From positions 124,001 to 188,000 of the forward strand of contig NZ_PYAW01000003.1 in assembly GCF_003014755.1 (NCBI RefSeq): DNA of 64,000 nucleotides, in the 5' to 3' direction. The DNA comes from Chitinophaga niastensis (GTDB lineage Bacteria; Bacteroidota; Bacteroidia; Chitinophagales; Chitinophagaceae). Under the pieces are notes generated by a model that did no database searches, was not told where the DNA came from, and saw nothing but the letters and a program-made list of their open reading frames with translations. Positions 1 to 9,559 of this stretch are shown here, piece after piece (position 1 is the first letter of the stretch; each line of letters begins with the position of its first letter). Made by a program: the position numbers and the translations under genes.

Positions 1-1
1 T

Positions 2-2413
2 TGCTGTACGTTAACCACCCTTGCGCAAAAAATTGTTCCCACCGGAAAAATATCACTTACAATATTTGATAATGCAGGTAAACCCCTACCCTTTGCCAGT
101 GTGGCTTTGCGTCATTTAAAAGATTCTTCTCTTGTTAAAGGAGAACTCACGAGTGCAACAGGTGAATGCAGTTTTGAAAAGATCCCTTCCGGGCATTATT
201 TTGTACAGGCTTCACAGATGGGATATACCACGCAATACAGCCAGGCTTTTCAAATAGATGCAGCTCACACATCTATCTCCTTAAATAATATAAAGCTGGA
301 AACACTGGCTAAAAATCTGCAGGCAGTAAATGTTACTGCAACAAAACCCTATATCGAAAGTGCTGCCGGCAAAACAGTACTCAACGTAGAAAACAGTGTT
401 AACGCCGCCGGTAATAGTGCACTGGATATACTTCGCCGCGCACCTGGAGTAAAGGTGGATAATAATGAAAACGTAACCCTGAAAGGACAAAGTGTAACGG
501 TAATGATAGATGGGAAACTCACTTATTTAAGCGGAGAACAACTGACCAATTTACTTAAAACCACACCAGGCGAAAGTATTGCGCAGATTGAAATACTGAC
601 CAGCCCATCGGCCAAATACGATGCCTCCGGTAATGGCGGTATCATCAACATCAAAACTAAAAAGGGGAAAATGACAGGCTTTAACGGCGCTGTAAATGCT
701 ACCCTTACACAATCTAAATATGGCCGCTATGGCCTGTCTGGCAACTTCAACTGGAGAACGGAGAAATTCAATTTCTTCGGTAATTTTGACCAGGGCGATT
801 ATCCACGTATGGTAACCCGCGATTACAACCGTACTATCCATGAAAGCGATAAAAGTATCACTGCACTGCAACAGGATGTTTTTCAGCGTAACCGTTTTAA
901 AAATAATTACCTGAAATTAGGATTTGATTATTTTATTAATGAAAAACATACCATCGGTGTGCTGGCCAATGGATACAAAAATGCTTTCAGTAATCAGATC
1001 TTTAGCAATACCAATCTTGGTAAACAGGGAATGCCGGCGGATTCTGTGATAAATTCGCTCACCACCAACAACAATCATTTTGATAATATAGCCGTAAACC
1101 TAAACTACAAAGGCGCACTGGATACAGTGGGTGGCAAGGAAATCAGTTTTGATGCCGACTTTGCCCGATTCAATAACAACCGGATCATGTTACTGCACGA
1201 CAGTGTATATGATATGCATTCCCAGCTGAACAGAAATCCAAACAGCATCCGTACAACCGGTGGTACACAAATTACTATCAAGAGTTTAAAGGCAGATCTG
1301 AGCTGGCCCTTAGGAAAAGAAGGCAAGCTGGAAACCGGTGTAAAAGCAAGTTTTGTTACTACCACCAACGAAATGCAGTTCGACTCCCTGTTCCATGGAG
1401 CATTTAAACCATCTCCAACACTAAGCGATCAATTCAATTACCAGGAGGACGTATATGCGGCCTATGCCAGCTATAAAAAACAATTAAACAAAACTGCCGT
1501 CCAGTTAGGATTACGGGTAGAGAATACTTCATCAGAAGGCCACTCATTGACTACCAATACCAGTGTAAAACGTTCTTATCTCGACTTCTTTCCTAATGTG
1601 AATGTGGAACAGAAATTAAATGACAGGAACAAGCTGAGCTTTGCTTATTCCCGTAGAATAGAAAGGCCTCAGTATGGCCAGCTAAATCCTTTTATGTTTT
1701 ATCTGGACAAATATACCTACTTCAGAGGAAACCCTTATCTGAAGCCGCAATACAGTAATTCCGCAGAAATAGCCTATACGTTTAAAGATAAATATATCGC
1801 CACATTCCGCGTGAGCAGAACAACAGATATGATGGAAGAATTTATTACACAGAACGACAGTACAAAAGCTTCCATCAGCACAGAACGTAACTACGATAAA
1901 ACGGACATAGCCAGCCTGCTGCTTACATTACCTTTCCAGATCACCAAATGGTGGACCAGCGACAATAATGCAGACTTCTCCTATAATAAATACAAGTTCA
2001 ATGATCCGGCTAATGATCAATTAACTTTTACCAGGGAGAACTTTAATTATTATATCAGCAGTACCAATACCATTACCCTCCCACATGATATGAAGCTGGA
2101 AGTAATGGGCTATTACAACTCACCTTTTGTTTTCGGTATTTTCAGGGGGTACAGTCAATACAATCTGAATGTTGGTATTCAGAAAATGTTCCTGAACAAG
2201 AATGCTACGGTAAAACTTAGCTACAACAATATCCTCCGTAATGAAAGTTATCACGGTGCAGCAGAATTCGAAAACCTGCACATGAACATTTTTAATACCT
2301 GGCAATTCAGGACGGTAAATCTGTTCTTTAGCTATCGCTTTGGTAGTACTACCATCAAAGCAGCCAGGGAAAGAAAAACCGGTACCAGCGATGAACAGAA
2401 GAGAGCGGGTTAA
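2..2413 (+). CDS. TonB-dependent outer-membrane receptor, 5' end outside the window
   Basis: The reading frame is open from base 2, so the true start and signal peptide lie upstream; the GTG at 101 is only the first in-frame start codon in view. The protein begins with a carboxypeptidase-D-regulatory-like (beta-sandwich) domain up to about residue 65 counted from the GTG. A TonB plug follows (residues about 80-185, with SALDILRRAPGVKV and the GNGGIINIKTKKG stretch typical of plugs). The rest is a long aromatic-rich beta-barrel of the OMP_b-brl_3 type ending in FFSYRFG plus a polar tail. The family takes up bulky ligands through the outer membrane with TonB energy. No SusD partner follows, so this is not a classic SusCD pair and the substrate cannot be named. 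The gene converges on nuoN, and both stop codons share one TTAA. Confidence 0.9.
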   Translation, partial: CCTLTTLAQKIVPTGKISLTIFDNAGKPLPFASVALRHLKDSSLVKGELTSATGECSFEKIPSGHYFVQASQMGYTTQYSQAFQIDAAHTSISLNNIKLETLAKNLQAVNVTATKPYIESAAGKTVLNVENSVNAAGNSALDILRRAPGVKVDNNENVTLKGQSVTVMIDGKLTYLSGEQLTNLLKTTPGESIAQIEILTSPSAKYDASGNGGIINIKTKKGKMTGFNGAVNATLTQSKYGRYGLSGNFNWRTEKFNFFGNFDQGDYPRMVTRDYNRTIHESDKSITALQQDVFQRNRFKNNYLKLGFDYFINEKHTIGVLANGYKNAFSNQIFSNTNLGKQGMPADSVINSLTTNNNHFDNIAVNLNYKGALDTVGGKEISFDADFARFNNNRIMLLHDSVYDMHSQLNRNPNSIRTTGGTQITIKSLKADLSWPLGKEGKLETGVKASFVTTTNEMQFDSLFHGAFKPSPTLSDQFNYQEDVYAAYASYKKQLNKTAVQLGLRVENTSSEGHSLTTNTSVKRSYLDFFPNVNVEQKLNDRNKLSFAYSRRIERPQYGQLNPFMFYLDKYTYFRGNPYLKPQYSNSAEIAYTFKDKYIATFRVSRTTDMMEEFITQNDSTKASISTERNYDKTDIASLLLTLPFQITKWWTSDNNADFSYNKYKFNDPANDQLTFTRENFNYYISSTNTITLPHDMKLEVMGYYNSPFVFGIFRGYSQYNLNVGIQKMFLNKNATVKLSYNNILRNESYHGAAEFENLHMNIFNTWQFRTVNLFFSYRFGSTTIKAARERKTGTSDEQKRAG

Positions 2414-3849
2414 ACAAGGATCCTCATCATTTGCTGAATCAGTTGCATCATAGCTGTAGGATATACTCCCAGCGCTACCAATAGTATTGTTAATAGAACC
2501 AGTGTGATGTTACCTGCCATTGGCAAGGCAGGTGTAACCATTGTTTGTTCACCAGGTGCAGGTACACTGAACATGGCTGCCACCAGGCGGATATAGTAGT
2601 ACAAACCGATAACACTGTTTATAACCAGCATAAACAACAGGAACCACTGGTGCCCGTTTACACCGGCCATTACGATATAAAATTTCCCGATAAACCCGGC
2701 TGTAAGCGGTATACCTGCCAGCGACAGTAACATGGCTGTAAATACGGTAGCTACCCATGGATGGCGCCAAAACAGCCCTTTATAATCGGCGATCGTTTCC
2801 GCATCCTGCAAACTGCTGGACATCACAATCACCACGCCAAATGCACCAATGCTGGTAATAAAATAGGCCACCAGGTAAAAAGCAATGGCTTCCAGGCCGG
2901 TTTGTACGCCAGAGAGGAAAGCCACCAAAATATAGCCCATATGGGCAATGGAGGAATAAGCAAGTATACGTTTGATATTCTGTTGCGTCAACGCCAGCCA
3001 GTTGCCTACAAACATAGAGGCTACAGCAATGATGGCAACAATCCACCATAACATCGGGTAGTCGTTACCGTGAATATCCTGGTAAAAACGAATCAGCAAC
3101 ACCAGCATAGCACCTTTAGAGATGGTAGCAATGAAAGCCGCTACCGGCAAGGGTGCTCCTTCATAAATATCCGGTGCCCACATATGAAAAGGAACAATGC
3201 CCAGTTTAAACCCTACCCCAATCAGCATCAGTCCAAACCCCGCCATTACACTCACCGGCAGATAACCTGCCTGTCGCAAAGCCACACCTATACCGGGAAA
3301 ATCCATATGTCCCGTAAAAGCATATACGAGTGCCATACCGAATAATAAAAAGGCAGATGACAAAGCAGCCAGCATCAGGTACTTAATCCCCGCTTCATCA
3401 GAACGCTCACGGGTACGCAGGTACGCAATAAGGCCGTATAAGCTGATACTCAGTATTTCCAGGCCAAGGAACAATGACATAAAATGCCTGCTCACCACCA
3501 GCACCAAAGCCCCGATGGTAGCTAATAACAGCAGCAGGTAGTATTCTTCCTTCCGCTCTTCCCGCTCTTCAAAATAATTAAATGAAAGTAATAAGATGAT
3601 AAAGCCTGCAACTAAAATCAGTCCGGTATTAAAAAGAGAAAATTCATCAATCACCAGTAATGGCGGAATAGCATGCGGAATATATTTTATAGCAGGAATA
3701 ATGGCTGTCAGAGCCATCATAAAAGCCAGCAACGAAAAGCCATATACCATGCGGTGGTTACGCCACGCTGCTACCAGCAACATTGCCACTACCACAGCAG
3801 CACTTAAGGTAATAAGAGGGCCCAGACTAATAAAATCAGCGAACGACAT
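2410..3849 (-). CDS. nuoN: NADH-quinone oxidoreductase subunit N (complex I)
   Basis: Proton-pumping antiporter-like subunit of respiratory complex I in the inner membrane. The 479-residue product is almost wholly hydrophobic, with about 14 predicted helices, and matches the usual NuoN length. Family landmarks are visible: the FLGLEILSISLYGLIAY segment, the KLGIVPFHMWAPDIYEGAP motif of the antiporter core, and a later RILAYSSIAHMGYIL helix with the conserved lysine region before it (QQNIKRIL). It is the last gene of the nuo operon. Its start lies inside the 3' end of nuoM (14-base overlap), which suggests translational coupling. Its stop overlaps the stop of the convergent receptor gene. Confidence 0.96.
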   Translation of the reverse strand: MSFADFISLGPLITLSAAVVVAMLLVAAWRNHRMVYGFSLLAFMMALTAIIPAIKYIPHAIPPLLVIDEFSLFNTGLILVAGFIILLLSFNYFEEREERKEEYYLLLLLATIGALVLVVSRHFMSLFLGLEILSISLYGLIAYLRTRERSDEAGIKYLMLAALSSAFLLFGMALVYAFTGHMDFPGIGVALRQAGYLPVSVMAGFGLMLIGVGFKLGIVPFHMWAPDIYEGAPLPVAAFIATISKGAMLVLLIRFYQDIHGNDYPMLWWIVAIIAVASMFVGNWLALTQQNIKRILAYSSIAHMGYILVAFLSGVQTGLEAIAFYLVAYFITSIGAFGVVIVMSSSLQDAETIADYKGLFWRHPWVATVFTAMLLSLAGIPLTAGFIGKFYIVMAGVNGHQWFLLFMLVINSVIGLYYYIRLVAAMFSVPAPGEQTMVTPALPMAGNITLVLLTILLVALGVYPTAMMQLIQQMMRILV

Positions 3850-5287
3850 AATTTATATTTTGGGAAGTATTTAATACCGGTTGCGGATGAAATCCTAACC
3901 AGAATATTACTATTACCAACGCAACAATGATGACCATTTCGCGCATGTTCAGATCCGGCAAAGTGTACTGCCGGTCACAGGGCCCGAAAAATACTTTCTG
4001 CATAATACGCAATGAATAAGCAGTAGCCACTACCAGCCCGATGGTAGCAAATACCGTCAACCATTGATTTGCCTGCCAGCTGCCCAGCAGAACAAGGAAC
4101 TCCGCAATAAAATTGCCCAGTCCGGGTAAACCCAGTGAGCCCATTACAAATATCATGACAGCACTGCCCATCAGCGGCAATCGCGTCCAGAGGCCACCCA
4201 TTTGCTTTAAGTTGCGGGTATGGATACGTTCATACAACGCGCCCGCAATAATGAACAGGGCGCCCGTGCTGATGCCATGTGTTATCATTTGCATCACCAC
4301 ACCCTGATACGCTATTTCATTAAAGGCGAAAGCACCCAGCAATACAAAGCCCATATGACTCACACTGGTATAAGCAATCAGCCGTTTAAAATCTGTTTGG
4401 GCATATGCCAGCATTGCTCCGTACAGGATACCTATTACTCCTAACAACATCGCCAGCGGCGCTATTTCAACAGCAGCAGCCGGAAAAAGCGGCAATACAA
4501 AACGCAGGATACCATAGGCACCTGTTTTCAGTAACAACCCTGCCAGCACTACGCTGCCTGCTGTAGATGCTTCTGTATGCGCATCCGGCAACCAGGTATG
4601 AAAAGGTACCGCCGGTACTTTCACCAGGAAAGCAATAAGGAATCCCAGCATGAGCCAACGCGCGGTACCAGGCTCCATCGGTGTATTCAGCAGGTCAAAA
4701 TAGTCAAACGTATATACGTGTGTGTTAGCTCCATGCACAAAATATAATCCCAGGATAGCCAACAACATCAGCAAGCCACCTGCCTGGGTAAAAAGGAAAA
4801 ATTTGTTAGCTGCATATTCACGGCGTTCATGCCCCCAGATCCCGATCAGGAAATACATCGGTATCAACATCATCTCCCAGAAAAAATAAAAGAGAAAAAG
4901 ATCCATGGTAAGAAAAACACCCGTAATACCACAAAGCACAAACAACAGGTTAAAATGAAAAAAGCCCACCCGTTTATCAATCTCTTTCCAGGAAATCAGT
5001 ACAGACAATGCACCCAGAAAAAAAGTAAGAGCTACCATCAGCAAACTCAATCCATCCATGGCCAGGTGCAGACTGATACCAAAATGCGGAATCCAGTCCA
5101 CGCGGAAGTTGTACCACCAACGATCGGCGGTTGTGGTATGATTCACCCATATGACCAATACAATCACCAGGTTGATCAGCAAGCTGCCAAGTGCTATCCA
5201 ACGGCACAATAAATTACTTTTCGCCGCTACTATCCATGATAGCAGCGCAGCAACGAAAAGGATCAGTAAAAGTACCAGCAAGATCAT
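3836..5287 (-). CDS. nuoM: NADH-quinone oxidoreductase subunit M (complex I)
   Basis: Second antiporter-like proton-pumping subunit of complex I. I place the start at the ATG at 5287 (MILLVLLLILF), giving 483 residues and a normal hydrophobic N-terminus. A longer in-frame extension to 5428 would run through nuoL and is polar, so it is rejected. Visible landmarks include FFWEMMLIPMYFLIGIWG (the conserved glutamate helix), VPAVPFHTWLPDAHTEAST (the antiporter signature) and DFKRLIAYTSVSHMGFVLLG. It lies 23 bases after nuoL and overlaps nuoN by 14 bases, in the order usual for nuoL-M-N. Confidence 0.96.
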   Translation of the reverse strand: MILLVLLLILFVAALLSWIVAAKSNLLCRWIALGSLLINLVIVLVIWVNHTTTADRWWYNFRVDWIPHFGISLHLAMDGLSLLMVALTFFLGALSVLISWKEIDKRVGFFHFNLLFVLCGITGVFLTMDLFLFYFFWEMMLIPMYFLIGIWGHERREYAANKFFLFTQAGGLLMLLAILGLYFVHGANTHVYTFDYFDLLNTPMEPGTARWLMLGFLIAFLVKVPAVPFHTWLPDAHTEASTAGSVVLAGLLLKTGAYGILRFVLPLFPAAAVEIAPLAMLLGVIGILYGAMLAYAQTDFKRLIAYTSVSHMGFVLLGAFAFNEIAYQGVVMQMITHGISTGALFIIAGALYERIHTRNLKQMGGLWTRLPLMGSAVMIFVMGSLGLPGLGNFIAEFLVLLGSWQANQWLTVFATIGLVVATAYSLRIMQKVFFGPCDRQYTLPDLNMREMVIIVALVIVIFWLGFHPQPVLNTSQNINYVVR

Positions 5288-5310
5288 ATAATATCGTTTA
5301 GTCGTTTCAG

Positions 5311-7200
5311 TTATATGTATATACGCCAGATCAGCACAGATAATATAGCCACTGCGCCCAATACTACGCCCAGTATATACCAGCGCAGCAAACCACTTTG
5401 TGTACGTGCGAGCATATGATGACACCATTGCATCAGTTGCGCCAGGCCAGTGTATAATTTATCAACCAGATCTCTTTTATTGATGCGCGACAGGTACACG
5501 TAAGGACGCACCAGCAATACATCGTACAGTTTATCGAAGTCCCAGCCCCTTGCCCAAAAGCCACGGAACCAAAGTATGGCAGGCATTTCCAGAAAATCCA
5601 CCATTCCTTTGGGATGAATAACCACCCAGGCATAAGCCAGTCCGATACCACTCAATGCCAGCAATGCCGACAATCCCTGCGAAGTCCATTCCAGTATAGC
5701 ACTCTCCTGCAATACCGTTACGGCAGGCAGCACCGGCAGCAGCCAGTTACTGAAAAGCGTAACATGTCCCAGCGTATGTGGCAACTCTATGAAACCCGCC
5801 ACGGTAGATAATACCGCCAGGATGTATAAAGGGATCATCATACTGTTACCAGGCCGGTGATGCACCTTTGTTTTAATATCTCCATAAAACACCAGGAAAA
5901 ACATACGGAATGTATACATCCCTGTGAGCAATGCGCCCAGCAAGGCTGCCAGCCAAAATCCCACATGACCGCCGGCAGCAGACCACGACAACCAGATGAT
6001 CTGATCCTTACTATAAAATCCCGCAGTCACAAAAGGAATCGCTGCCAGTGACGCAGAACCTATCAGGAACACCCAGTAAACAGCACGTAGTTGTTTTTTT
6101 AGTCCGCCCATTTTGAACATATCCTGTTCATGGTGCAACGCCACAATGATAGCACCGGCACCCATGAACAATAAAGCTTTAAAAAAAGCATGGGTTACAA
6201 AATGAAATACAGCAGCCGACCATGCCCCGCAACCCAGTGCCAGGAACATATAGCCGATCTGGCTGACAGTAGAATATGCCAGCACTCTTTTTATATCTGT
6301 TTGCACCAGTGCACTGAAACCCGCCAGCACCAACGTAATGGCGCCAATAACAGCAGTTGTTGTTTGTGCAGCAGGTGCCAGTTCAAATAAAGTATGGGTA
6401 CGTGCAATGAGGTATACACCCGCTGTTACCATAGTAGCCGCGTGGATGAGCGCACTTACCGGTGTGGGACCGGCCATTGCATCCGGTAACCATGTTTGTA
6501 AAGGCAGCTGTGCTGATTTACCCACAGCTCCACCCAATAACAATAAAGCAATCAACGTAATGGTAGGATCACCTTTTGACCACAGTTGGGTGGCGCTTTC
6601 GAGAATATTTTGAATATGTAAAGTACCGGTGTATTGAAACAACATAAACAGTGCAATGCCCATCGCCGTATCCCCCACGCGGGTAACAATAAATGCTTTG
6701 CGCGCAGCGTATCCGTTGGCTGGATCCTTATACCAGAAGCCTATCAGCAGATAACTGCAAAGGCCTACGCCTTCCCATCCAAAATACAACAGCAATAAAT
6801 TATCGGCCATCACCAGCACCAACATGGCACCTACAAACAAATTCATGCAGGCGAAAAAGCGGGAATAGTCCGGCTCATCGTGCATATACCCTGCTGCATA
6901 TACGTGAATCAGAAAACCTACTATGGTAATCACCAATACAAAAACAACAGATAATGCATCCATCCTGAAATCTACACCGGCCCTGAATCCTCCTGCCTGT
7001 AGCCAGGTCCATACATGTTGTTGTATGGCCTGTTCCCCGTTGGCTGCAAACTGTGCCGCTATTCCGATAGCGACGGCTGCTGACAATGCAATACTGCCGC
7101 ATCCGATTACGGCAACGGCTGCACGACTCAGCTGTTTCCAGCCAAGCATGAGTATGAAGGCACTTAAAAAAGGAATGACCGGGATCAATGCAGGGAGCAT
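5311..7200 (-). CDS. nuoL: NADH-quinone oxidoreductase subunit L (complex I)
   Basis: Distal antiporter-like subunit of complex I, 629 residues. It carries the NuoL signatures FFACMNLFVGAMLVLVMADN, the FGWEGVGLCSYLLIGFW helix with the key glutamate, and SAQLPLQTWLPDAMAGPTPVSA. A long C-terminal extension (about residues 500-629) ending in a final hydrophobic segment fits the lateral helix and its anchoring helix that brace the membrane arm. Known function: proton translocation driven by quinone reduction. It starts 15 bases after the nuoK stop and precedes nuoM by 23 bases. Confidence 0.96.
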   Translation of the reverse strand: MLPALIPVIPFLSAFILMLGWKQLSRAAVAVIGCGSIALSAAVAIGIAAQFAANGEQAIQQHVWTWLQAGGFRAGVDFRMDALSVVFVLVITIVGFLIHVYAAGYMHDEPDYSRFFACMNLFVGAMLVLVMADNLLLLYFGWEGVGLCSYLLIGFWYKDPANGYAARKAFIVTRVGDTAMGIALFMLFQYTGTLHIQNILESATQLWSKGDPTITLIALLLLGGAVGKSAQLPLQTWLPDAMAGPTPVSALIHAATMVTAGVYLIARTHTLFELAPAAQTTTAVIGAITLVLAGFSALVQTDIKRVLAYSTVSQIGYMFLALGCGAWSAAVFHFVTHAFFKALLFMGAGAIIVALHHEQDMFKMGGLKKQLRAVYWVFLIGSASLAAIPFVTAGFYSKDQIIWLSWSAAGGHVGFWLAALLGALLTGMYTFRMFFLVFYGDIKTKVHHRPGNSMMIPLYILAVLSTVAGFIELPHTLGHVTLFSNWLLPVLPAVTVLQESAILEWTSQGLSALLALSGIGLAYAWVVIHPKGMVDFLEMPAILWFRGFWARGWDFDKLYDVLLVRPYVYLSRINKRDLVDKLYTGLAQLMQWCHHMLARTQSGLLRWYILGVVLGAVAILSVLIWRIYI

Positions 7201-7215
7201 AATTATTAATATTTA

Positions 7216-7524
7216 TTATCCATTCATTTTACTGGCTTCGTCGCTGTCTAATGTTTTAAGCTGATGATATAACTGTAGTATGAGTGCCAGTCCTACCGAT
7301 ACTTCCGCAGCGGCCATGGCCAGTATGAACATGAACATCACCTGCCCGTCTGCCGTACCCCAATGTGAAGAGGCCACCACAAAGGCGAGGCCGGCGGCAT
7401 TCAGCATAATTTCTACAGAGAGCAACATAAAAATAATGTCGCGCCGTACGAGTATACTGATTAGTCCCAGCACAAATAAAACGCCGGCGAGCAACATGCC
7501 CGCAGTAGTTGGATGCACGTTCAT
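7216..7524 (-). CDS. nuoK: NADH-quinone oxidoreductase subunit K (complex I)
   Basis: Small membrane subunit of complex I, homologous to MrpC and mitochondrial ND4L; 102 residues with three hydrophobic helices. The helix FMLLSVEIMLNAAGLAFV carries the conserved buried glutamate, and the next helix (FMFILAMAAAEVSVGLAL) carries the second conserved glutamate of the proton path. The start codon overlaps the end of nuoJ by 4 bases, a typical coupled arrangement in nuoJ-K. Confidence 0.95.
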   Translation of the reverse strand: MNVHPTTAGMLLAGVLFVLGLISILVRRDIIFMLLSVEIMLNAAGLAFVVASSHWGTADGQVMFMFILAMAAAEVSVGLALILQLYHQLKTLDSDEASKMNG

Positions 7525-8048
7525 ACTTCTGTATTTTCAAGAAAACGATGTAATGTTTTTTGTTTCTGACGTCCCAGGTGATAAGCGCCTACAATGCCCG
7601 CCATTAGCAGGATACCCGTGAGTTCCACTGCAATGATGTAAGGCCCGAACAACGCCATACCTACGTCTTTTGGATTTACAATGATGACATCTGAAACAGG
7701 TTGCCGGTTTTGTAAAACAAGGAACACCAACTCTCCCAACAATATTATACATAACAACGACGGGAAAATCCAGATCCGGGGTTTCAGCCAACCCCTTTCC
7801 CGTTCAGCCGATTCCTTACCCAGGTTCAGCATCATCACAAAAAAGATCAGCAATACCATGATAGCCCCTGCATATACAATCACTTCCAGCGCTGCCATAA
7901 AAGGTGCGCCATACATGTATAGTACCACTGCTACTGCCAGCAACGACACCACCAGGTATAACAATGCATGCATGATGTTATAGCGGGTAATCACCATCAG
8001 CGTGGAGAGTATTGCAATGGCCGCAGCGATATAAAAGGCAGGATCCAT
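7521..8048 (-). CDS. nuoJ: NADH-quinone oxidoreductase subunit J (complex I)
   Basis: Membrane subunit J (ND6 family), 175 residues with five hydrophobic helices. The segment ALEVIVYAGAIMVLLIFFVMM corresponds to the conserved ND6 helix containing the pi-bulge tyrosine-glycine region that moves during turnover in known structures. A short basic tail (GRQKQKT) ends the protein. It sits between nuoI (11-base gap) and nuoK (4-base overlap). Confidence 0.94.
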   Translation of the reverse strand: MDPAFYIAAAIAILSTLMVITRYNIMHALLYLVVSLLAVAVVLYMYGAPFMAALEVIVYAGAIMVLLIFFVMMLNLGKESAERERGWLKPRIWIFPSLLCIILLGELVFLVLQNRQPVSDVIIVNPKDVGMALFGPYIIAVELTGILLMAGIVGAYHLGRQKQKTLHRFLENTEV

Positions 8049-8059
8049 TATTGTGTTTT

Positions 8060-8575
8060 TTATGGTATTAAACTTTTAACATCTACCGGTGGTTCTTCAT
8101 CCTGTGCTTCCCCTTTATCCTTGCCTTTGATGGCTAAACCAGCTATGTTATAATAATTGTAGCCCGGATATTTACCTTCACTATTAATGAGCAGGTCTTC
8201 TTTTTCATACACCAGGTTTTGCCGGTTGTATTCTGCCATTTCATAATCGGGTAACAGCTGTATAGCGTAGGTAGGACAAGCTTCTTCACAAAATCCGCAG
8301 AAGATACAGCGGGAGAAATTAATGCGGAAAAATTCAGGATATCGCCTGCCGGATTCATCTTCTGTTGCCTGTAAAGAAATACAATCTACCGGACAGGCAG
8401 CAGCACACAGGTAACAACCTACACAACGCTCTCCTCCATCCGGATCACGGGTCAACGCAATGCGGCCACGCCAGCGCGCAGGCAACGGCGCTTTTTGTTC
8501 CGGATACTGGAACGTTTCCCGCTTATGAAACATGTGCAGGAATATCAACCACATACTTCTTACTAAACTTAACAT
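8060..8575 (-). CDS. nuoI: NADH-quinone oxidoreductase subunit I (two 4Fe-4S clusters)
   Basis: Ferredoxin-like subunit of the peripheral arm, 171 residues. Two CxxCxxCxxxC motifs are plain: cysteines 51, 54, 57, 61 and cysteines 90, 93, 96, 100. In the family these bind clusters N6a and N6b, each borrowing the last cysteine of the other motif. The amphipathic N-terminus ([16 protein letters not shown]) fits anchoring at the membrane surface near NuoH. The acidic C-terminal tail ([12 protein letters not shown]) is longer than in E. coli. It is placed between nuoH and nuoJ as expected. Confidence 0.96.
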   Translation of the reverse strand: MLSLVRSMWLIFLHMFHKRETFQYPEQKAPLPARWRGRIALTRDPDGGERCVGCYLCAAACPVDCISLQATEDESGRRYPEFFRINFSRCIFCGFCEEACPTYAIQLLPDYEMAEYNRQNLVYEKEDLLINSEGKYPGYNYYNIAGLAIKGKDKGEAQDEEPPVDVKSLIP

Positions 8576-8602
8576 CCTGTTGAGATTTTGGAATTGTGTG
8601 AT

Positions 8603-9553
8603 CTATGTATTTAGCCAAAGCTTAATTGCAGCCGTTATCATCAGGTTAAGCAACGATAAGGGAAACAACACCTTCCATCCATACTCCATCAGCTGATCAT
8701 ATCTTGGACGCGGCATCGAAGCACGGAACAAAATGAATAACATGATGAAGGCAAAAGTTTTTATTATAAACCATATCACCGGTGGCAGAAACGCAGGCCC
8801 CAGCCATCCTCCGAAATAAAGTGTTACCAGCATACCGGATATAAGGGTAATACCCAGGTACTCACCAATAAAAAACATCCCGAACTTCATTCCGGAATAC
8901 TCCGAGTGAAAACCTGCTACCAGCTCACTTTCCGCCTCTGGTATATCAAAAGGCAAACGATGTGTTTCAGCTACACCTGCCACCAGGAAAATGAGGAAAC
9001 CAATAAACTGTGGTATGATAAACCATACTTTTTTTTGTGCTTCCACTATTTCCTGCAGATTAAAAGAACCGCTCAACACCACCACGCCCATTAAGGCCAG
9101 CCCCATAAACACTTCATAACTGATCATCTGCGAAGCCCCGCGCATGGCGCCCAGCAGCGCATACTTATTATTGGAAGCCCATCCTCCCAACACTACGCTG
9201 TATACACCTAATGACGACATGGCCAGGAAAAACAATAATCCAATATTGAGATCCGCTACAACAATACCCGGCGCAAAAGGCATTACCACAAAACTCATCA
9301 GTACACTGAATACTACTACACCAGGCGCAAATACAAACACTACTTTATCTGCAAACGGCGGAATCCAGTCTTCTTTAAAAAATAATTTAATCGTATCTGC
9401 CAATACTACCAGCACACCAAAAGGCCCTGCCCTGTTGGGACCATAACGATCCTGCCACAAGGCCAGCATCCGGCGTTCCACCCATATTAATCCGGCGGCT
9501 GTGTTTAACAGTGCAAAGAGCACCCCACCTATTATCCACCAAAAGTTTGTCAT
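8603..9553 (-). CDS. nuoH: NADH-quinone oxidoreductase subunit H (complex I)
   Basis: ND1-family membrane subunit that forms much of the quinone chamber; 316 residues, about eight helices. The signatures [21 protein letters not shown] near the N-terminus and [17 protein letters not shown] in the fifth loop are diagnostic, the second carrying the conserved acidic residues next to the quinone site. The gene starts 6 bases after the nuoG stop and ends 27 bases before nuoI. Confidence 0.96.
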   Translation of the reverse strand: MTNFWWIIGGVLFALLNTAAGLIWVERRMLALWQDRYGPNRAGPFGVLVVLADTIKLFFKEDWIPPFADKVVFVFAPGVVVFSVLMSFVVMPFAPGIVVADLNIGLLFFLAMSSLGVYSVVLGGWASNNKYALLGAMRGASQMISYEVFMGLALMGVVVLSGSFNLQEIVEAQKKVWFIIPQFIGFLIFLVAGVAETHRLPFDIPEAESELVAGFHSEYSGMKFGMFFIGEYLGITLISGMLVTLYFGGWLGPAFLPPVIWFIIKTFAFIMLFILFRASMPRPRYDQLMEYGWKVLFPLSLLNLMITAAIKLWLNT

Positions 9554-9559
9554 GGCGCA

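Noticed and set aside
5287-5428. N-terminal extension of nuoM
   Set aside because: The added 47 residues are polar and overlap nuoL; the ATG at 5287 gives the usual hydrophobic N-terminus.
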